A DNA stretch of 64,000 bases, from assembly GCF_001542415.1 (NCBI RefSeq), contig NZ_LNCU01000036.1, forward strand, positions 172,570-236,569. The letters are read 5' to 3'. Shown piece after piece: positions 62,006 to 64,000 of the stretch. Under the pieces are notes generated by a model that saw nothing but the letters and a program-made list of their open reading frames with translations, was not told the DNA's origin and did no database searches. Origin of the DNA: Bradyrhizobium macuxiense. Its GTDB lineage: Bacteria > Pseudomonadota > Alphaproteobacteria > Rhizobiales > Xanthobacteraceae. Made by a program: the position numbers and the translations under genes. Every line of letters starts with the position of its first letter. The stretch's first letter is position 1.

Positions 62006-62887
62006 ATGTCGGAGAAGGTCGCAGTCATTGGAATGGGCCAGATGGGATCCGGGATGGCAGGACGCCTCAAGGAATCCGGTCTCGACGTCGTGGGTTATGA
62101 CGTCAACGCGGACCAGCGCGCGCGACTGACCAAGGATGGCTTCCGGATGGCCGCGAGCATCGTGGAGGCGCTGGATGGCCGGGCGCTGGTGTTGACGAGC
62201 TTGCCCGATCCGAAGGCTGTGACCGATGCCTGGCTCGGCGCCGACGGAATCGTCGCACACGCCGCCAAGGGCACATTGTGCATCGAGCTCAGCACCATCG
62301 ATCCGCAGACGATGCGCCAGGCAGCCGGGGCCGCCGCCGCGCGCGGCATCGCCGTTGTGGATTGCCCCGTCAGCGGCAGCCCCAACGAGGCGCATGCCGG
62401 CAAGCTGATCCTGATCGCGGGCGGCGAACAGGCAGATGTAAAGCGCGCCGAACCTATCCTCAAGCTGCTCGGCACCGACTGGAAGTACACGGGTCCTGTC
62501 GGCACGGCAAAGGTCGTCAAGATCGTCAACAACATGATGTCGATGGGCAACGTGCTGGTCGCCGCGGAAGCCTTCGCCCTCGGTGTTGCCGCCGGCGTCG
62601 AGCCCGAGAAGCTCTATGATGTGCTGTCGGTCAGCGGCGGCCGCTCGCACCATTTCACCAAGCGCTTCCCCAACGCGCTGAAGGGTGATTTCTCGCCGGG
62701 CTTCAAAATGGAGCTTGGCGAGAAGGACCTCGCGCTCGGTGTCGAACTGGGACGAATGACCCGGATGCCGACGCCGTCGGCGTCCGCGACCCGCGAGCTC
62801 TATGCGCTCGCGCTGGCCGAGGGATTCCGCGGTCAGGACATCGTCGCGTTGCTCGCGATGTATCAGAACTGGGCCAAGCCGGCCTGA
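62006..62887 (+). CDS. NAD(P)-dependent beta-hydroxyacid dehydrogenase
   Basis: The 293-residue enzyme has the Rossmann motif VAVIGMGQMGSGMAGRL at the start, the substrate-binding DCPVSGSPNEAHAGKL segment, and catalytic Lys172 in KVVKIVNNMM. It belongs to the 3-hydroxyisobutyrate/tartronate-semialdehyde reductase family, which oxidises 3-hydroxy acids or reduces the semialdehydes. ATG 62006 has AGGA seven bases upstream; ATG 62000 is too close to it. No pathway partner is visible beside it. Confidence 0.92.
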   Translation: MSEKVAVIGMGQMGSGMAGRLKESGLDVVGYDVNADQRARLTKDGFRMAASIVEALDGRALVLTSLPDPKAVTDAWLGADGIVAHAAKGTLCIELSTIDPQTMRQAAGAAAARGIAVVDCPVSGSPNEAHAGKLILIAGGEQADVKRAEPILKLLGTDWKYTGPVGTAKVVKIVNNMMSMGNVLVAAEAFALGVAAGVEPEKLYDVLSVSGGRSHHFTKRFPNALKGDFSPGFKMELGEKDLALGVELGRMTRMPTPSASATRELYALALAEGFRGQDIVALLAMYQNWAKPA

Positions 62888-63036
62888 CGCGAGAGGAGAA
62901 CGGCAGGGCGGCATCCTTCATCCCCAGACAGTCCGACAGGTCATTCGGGTCTCTCGTCTCATGCGGGCTTGGCGACCGGAGCGCAATCGGCTTACATAGA
63001 GGCAGACTGGTCGCTTCCGGGGACAAACCACAAAGG

Positions 63037-63873
63037 ATGCCGGCGTCACTGCTTGCCAATTTGACGGAACGGCCGTCCTTCAACCGCGTCCTCATGCGGA
63101 CGTTGGTCGTGGTCGCCTACGTGATCATCTTCGCGCCGGTCGCCATGATCGTTGCGACCAGCTTTTTCGCCCAGGAGATCGTCAGCTTTCCGCCGCCGGC
63201 GCTGACCTGGGACTGGTACCTCAACGCCTGGGATAAGCCGGAATTCCTCCGCGGGCTGGTCACGAGCCTTCAGGTCGCCTTGCTCGCGGCTGCCATCGGC
63301 GTGCCGATCGGCACAGCCGCCGCGCTGGCTATCGTGCGCGGCCAATTTCCGGGCAAGCAGGTGATCGGCGCGCTCCTGCTTGCGCCCCTTGCCGTGCCCG
63401 GCGTCGTGGCGGGCTCGGGACTCTACATGTTCTATGTGCTTGCGGAGAACGCACTCGACCGCGACATCAAGGCGACGACGCAAGGGCTCGTCGCCGCTCA
63501 CGTGCTCCTCACCATTCCGTGGACCGTGCGGCTGGTGGTCGCAAGCCTGCAGGGCCTCGATCGCGCGGCGGAGGAGGCGGCCGCCAATCTCGGCGCGGGC
63601 CCCTTCACGGTGTTTCGCCGGATCACGCTGCCGATGATGCGGCCCGGGATCGTGGCCGCGGCGATGTTCTCCTTCATCCAGAGTTTCGAGAACCTAGACC
63701 TGTCGCTGCTCCTGGTCGGTCCCGGTCGCATCACGCTGCCCGTCGCGATGCTCAATTATCTCGAATTTCGGATCGACCCGACGCTGGCCGCGGTCGCGAC
63801 GGTGCAGATCCTGATCGTCGGAGTGCTCATGGTTGTGACTGACCGGTTCGTCAAATTGTCGCGGGTCGTCTGA
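63037..63873 (+). CDS. ABC transporter permease (PotC/polyamine type)
   Basis: The 278-residue inner-membrane protein has about six helices. The coupling loop [48 protein letters not shown] is typical of PotC-type permeases for polyamines, opines or iron. An ATPase gene overlaps its stop. The first permease and a binding protein, usually upstream, are absent; they may lie beyond the right edge or be missing. The gap 62888-63036 shows no clear motif. Confidence 0.88.
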   Translation: MPASLLANLTERPSFNRVLMRTLVVVAYVIIFAPVAMIVATSFFAQEIVSFPPPALTWDWYLNAWDKPEFLRGLVTSLQVALLAAAIGVPIGTAAALAIVRGQFPGKQVIGALLLAPLAVPGVVAGSGLYMFYVLAENALDRDIKATTQGLVAAHVLLTIPWTVRLVVASLQGLDRAAEEAAANLGAGPFTVFRRITLPMMRPGIVAAAMFSFIQSFENLDLSLLLVGPGRITLPVAMLNYLEFRIDPTLAAVATVQILIVGVLMVVTDRFVKLSRVV

Positions 63874-64000
63874 TGGCAAGCCTGTCGATCGAAAACCTCA
63901 CCAAGCGGTTCGGGACTTCGGTTGCCGTCGACGGTCTCGATCTTGCCGTGCAGGAGGGGGAACTGGTCGCGCTGCTCGGTCCTTCCGGTTGCGGGAAGAC
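63873..64000 (+). CDS. ABC transporter ATP-binding protein (PotA type), 3' truncated by window edge
   Basis: The ATG lies in the permease stop (TGATG). Only the first 42 residues are in the window, [14 protein letters not shown] and [16 protein letters not shown], ending within Walker A. The start fits PotA-type ATPases. The rest of the operon continues beyond the window. Confidence 0.85.
   Translation, partial: MASLSIENLTKRFGTSVAVDGLDLAVQEGELVALLGPSGCGK

Noticed and set aside
61798-62914. Continuation of the FGE-remnant frame upstream as a larger gene
   Set aside because: The upstream sequence is antisense to the hydroxyacid dehydrogenase and shows no FGE features; only the last about 45 codons look related.

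Overview
The window is 64 kb of high-GC DNA with the gene content and dispersed intergenic palindromes typical of Bradyrhizobium or a close relative in the Rhizobiales. That placement is an inference from codon bias, repeat families and the density of ABC transporters and acyl-CoA genes; no rRNA or other taxonomic marker is present. About 57 protein genes cover nearly all of it. I saw no tRNA or rRNA gene, CRISPR array, intact insertion sequence or phage gene. Both ends cut through a gene.

Layout. (1) 1-9.2 kb: the end of a gamma-glutamyltransferase-like gene, an amidohydrolase, a CobW/G3E GTPase with a His-rich stretch, and a complete branched-chain-amino-acid-type (Liv) transporter, split by a hairpin array. 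(2) 9.2-19.7 kb: a copper amine oxidase with a small secreted partner, an omega-aminotransferase, a HAD hydrolase overlapping a Tm-1-like protein, then a tightly coupled ALDH / class III aminotransferase / SDR / SDR set. This suggests amine and amino-compound catabolism. (3) 19.9-34.4 kb: a pentose locus with an RbsABC-type importer, a DeoR regulator, deoxyribose-phosphate aldolase, a two-domain ALDH, a FucU/RbsD mutarotase, a ribokinase-family kinase and a second importer of MalFGK type. It reads as uptake and breakdown of a deoxyribose- or ribose-like sugar. An AT-rich operator-like element is shared by its two divergent control regions.

(4) 34.4-40.6 kb: a LysR regulator divergent from a class III CoA-transferase, an orphan periplasmic binding protein, a DsbA-like isomerase, a glutathione transferase and a second CoA-transferase. 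(5) 40.8-53.4 kb: an acyl-CoA degradation regulon with a biotin-dependent carboxylase (two subunits), acyl-CoA dehydrogenase, a thiolase-like/DUF35 pair, two acyl-CoA synthetases, two enoyl-CoA hydratases and a TetR regulator. Three copies of a TTCTAACA-N2-TGTTAGAA palindrome lie in its promoter regions and none in front of the tetR gene. (6) 53.5-59.7 kb: a taurine/sulfonate-type ABC transporter divergent from a mandelate-racemase-like enzyme, a GMC oxidoreductase and a GntR regulator. (7) 59.7-64 kb: a CBS-domain ClC protein preceded by a decayed formylglycine-generating-enzyme tail, a beta-hydroxyacid dehydrogenase, and the start of a polyamine-type ABC transporter that runs off the end.

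Most functions are family-level calls read from motifs by eye; substrates are inferences from neighbourhood.
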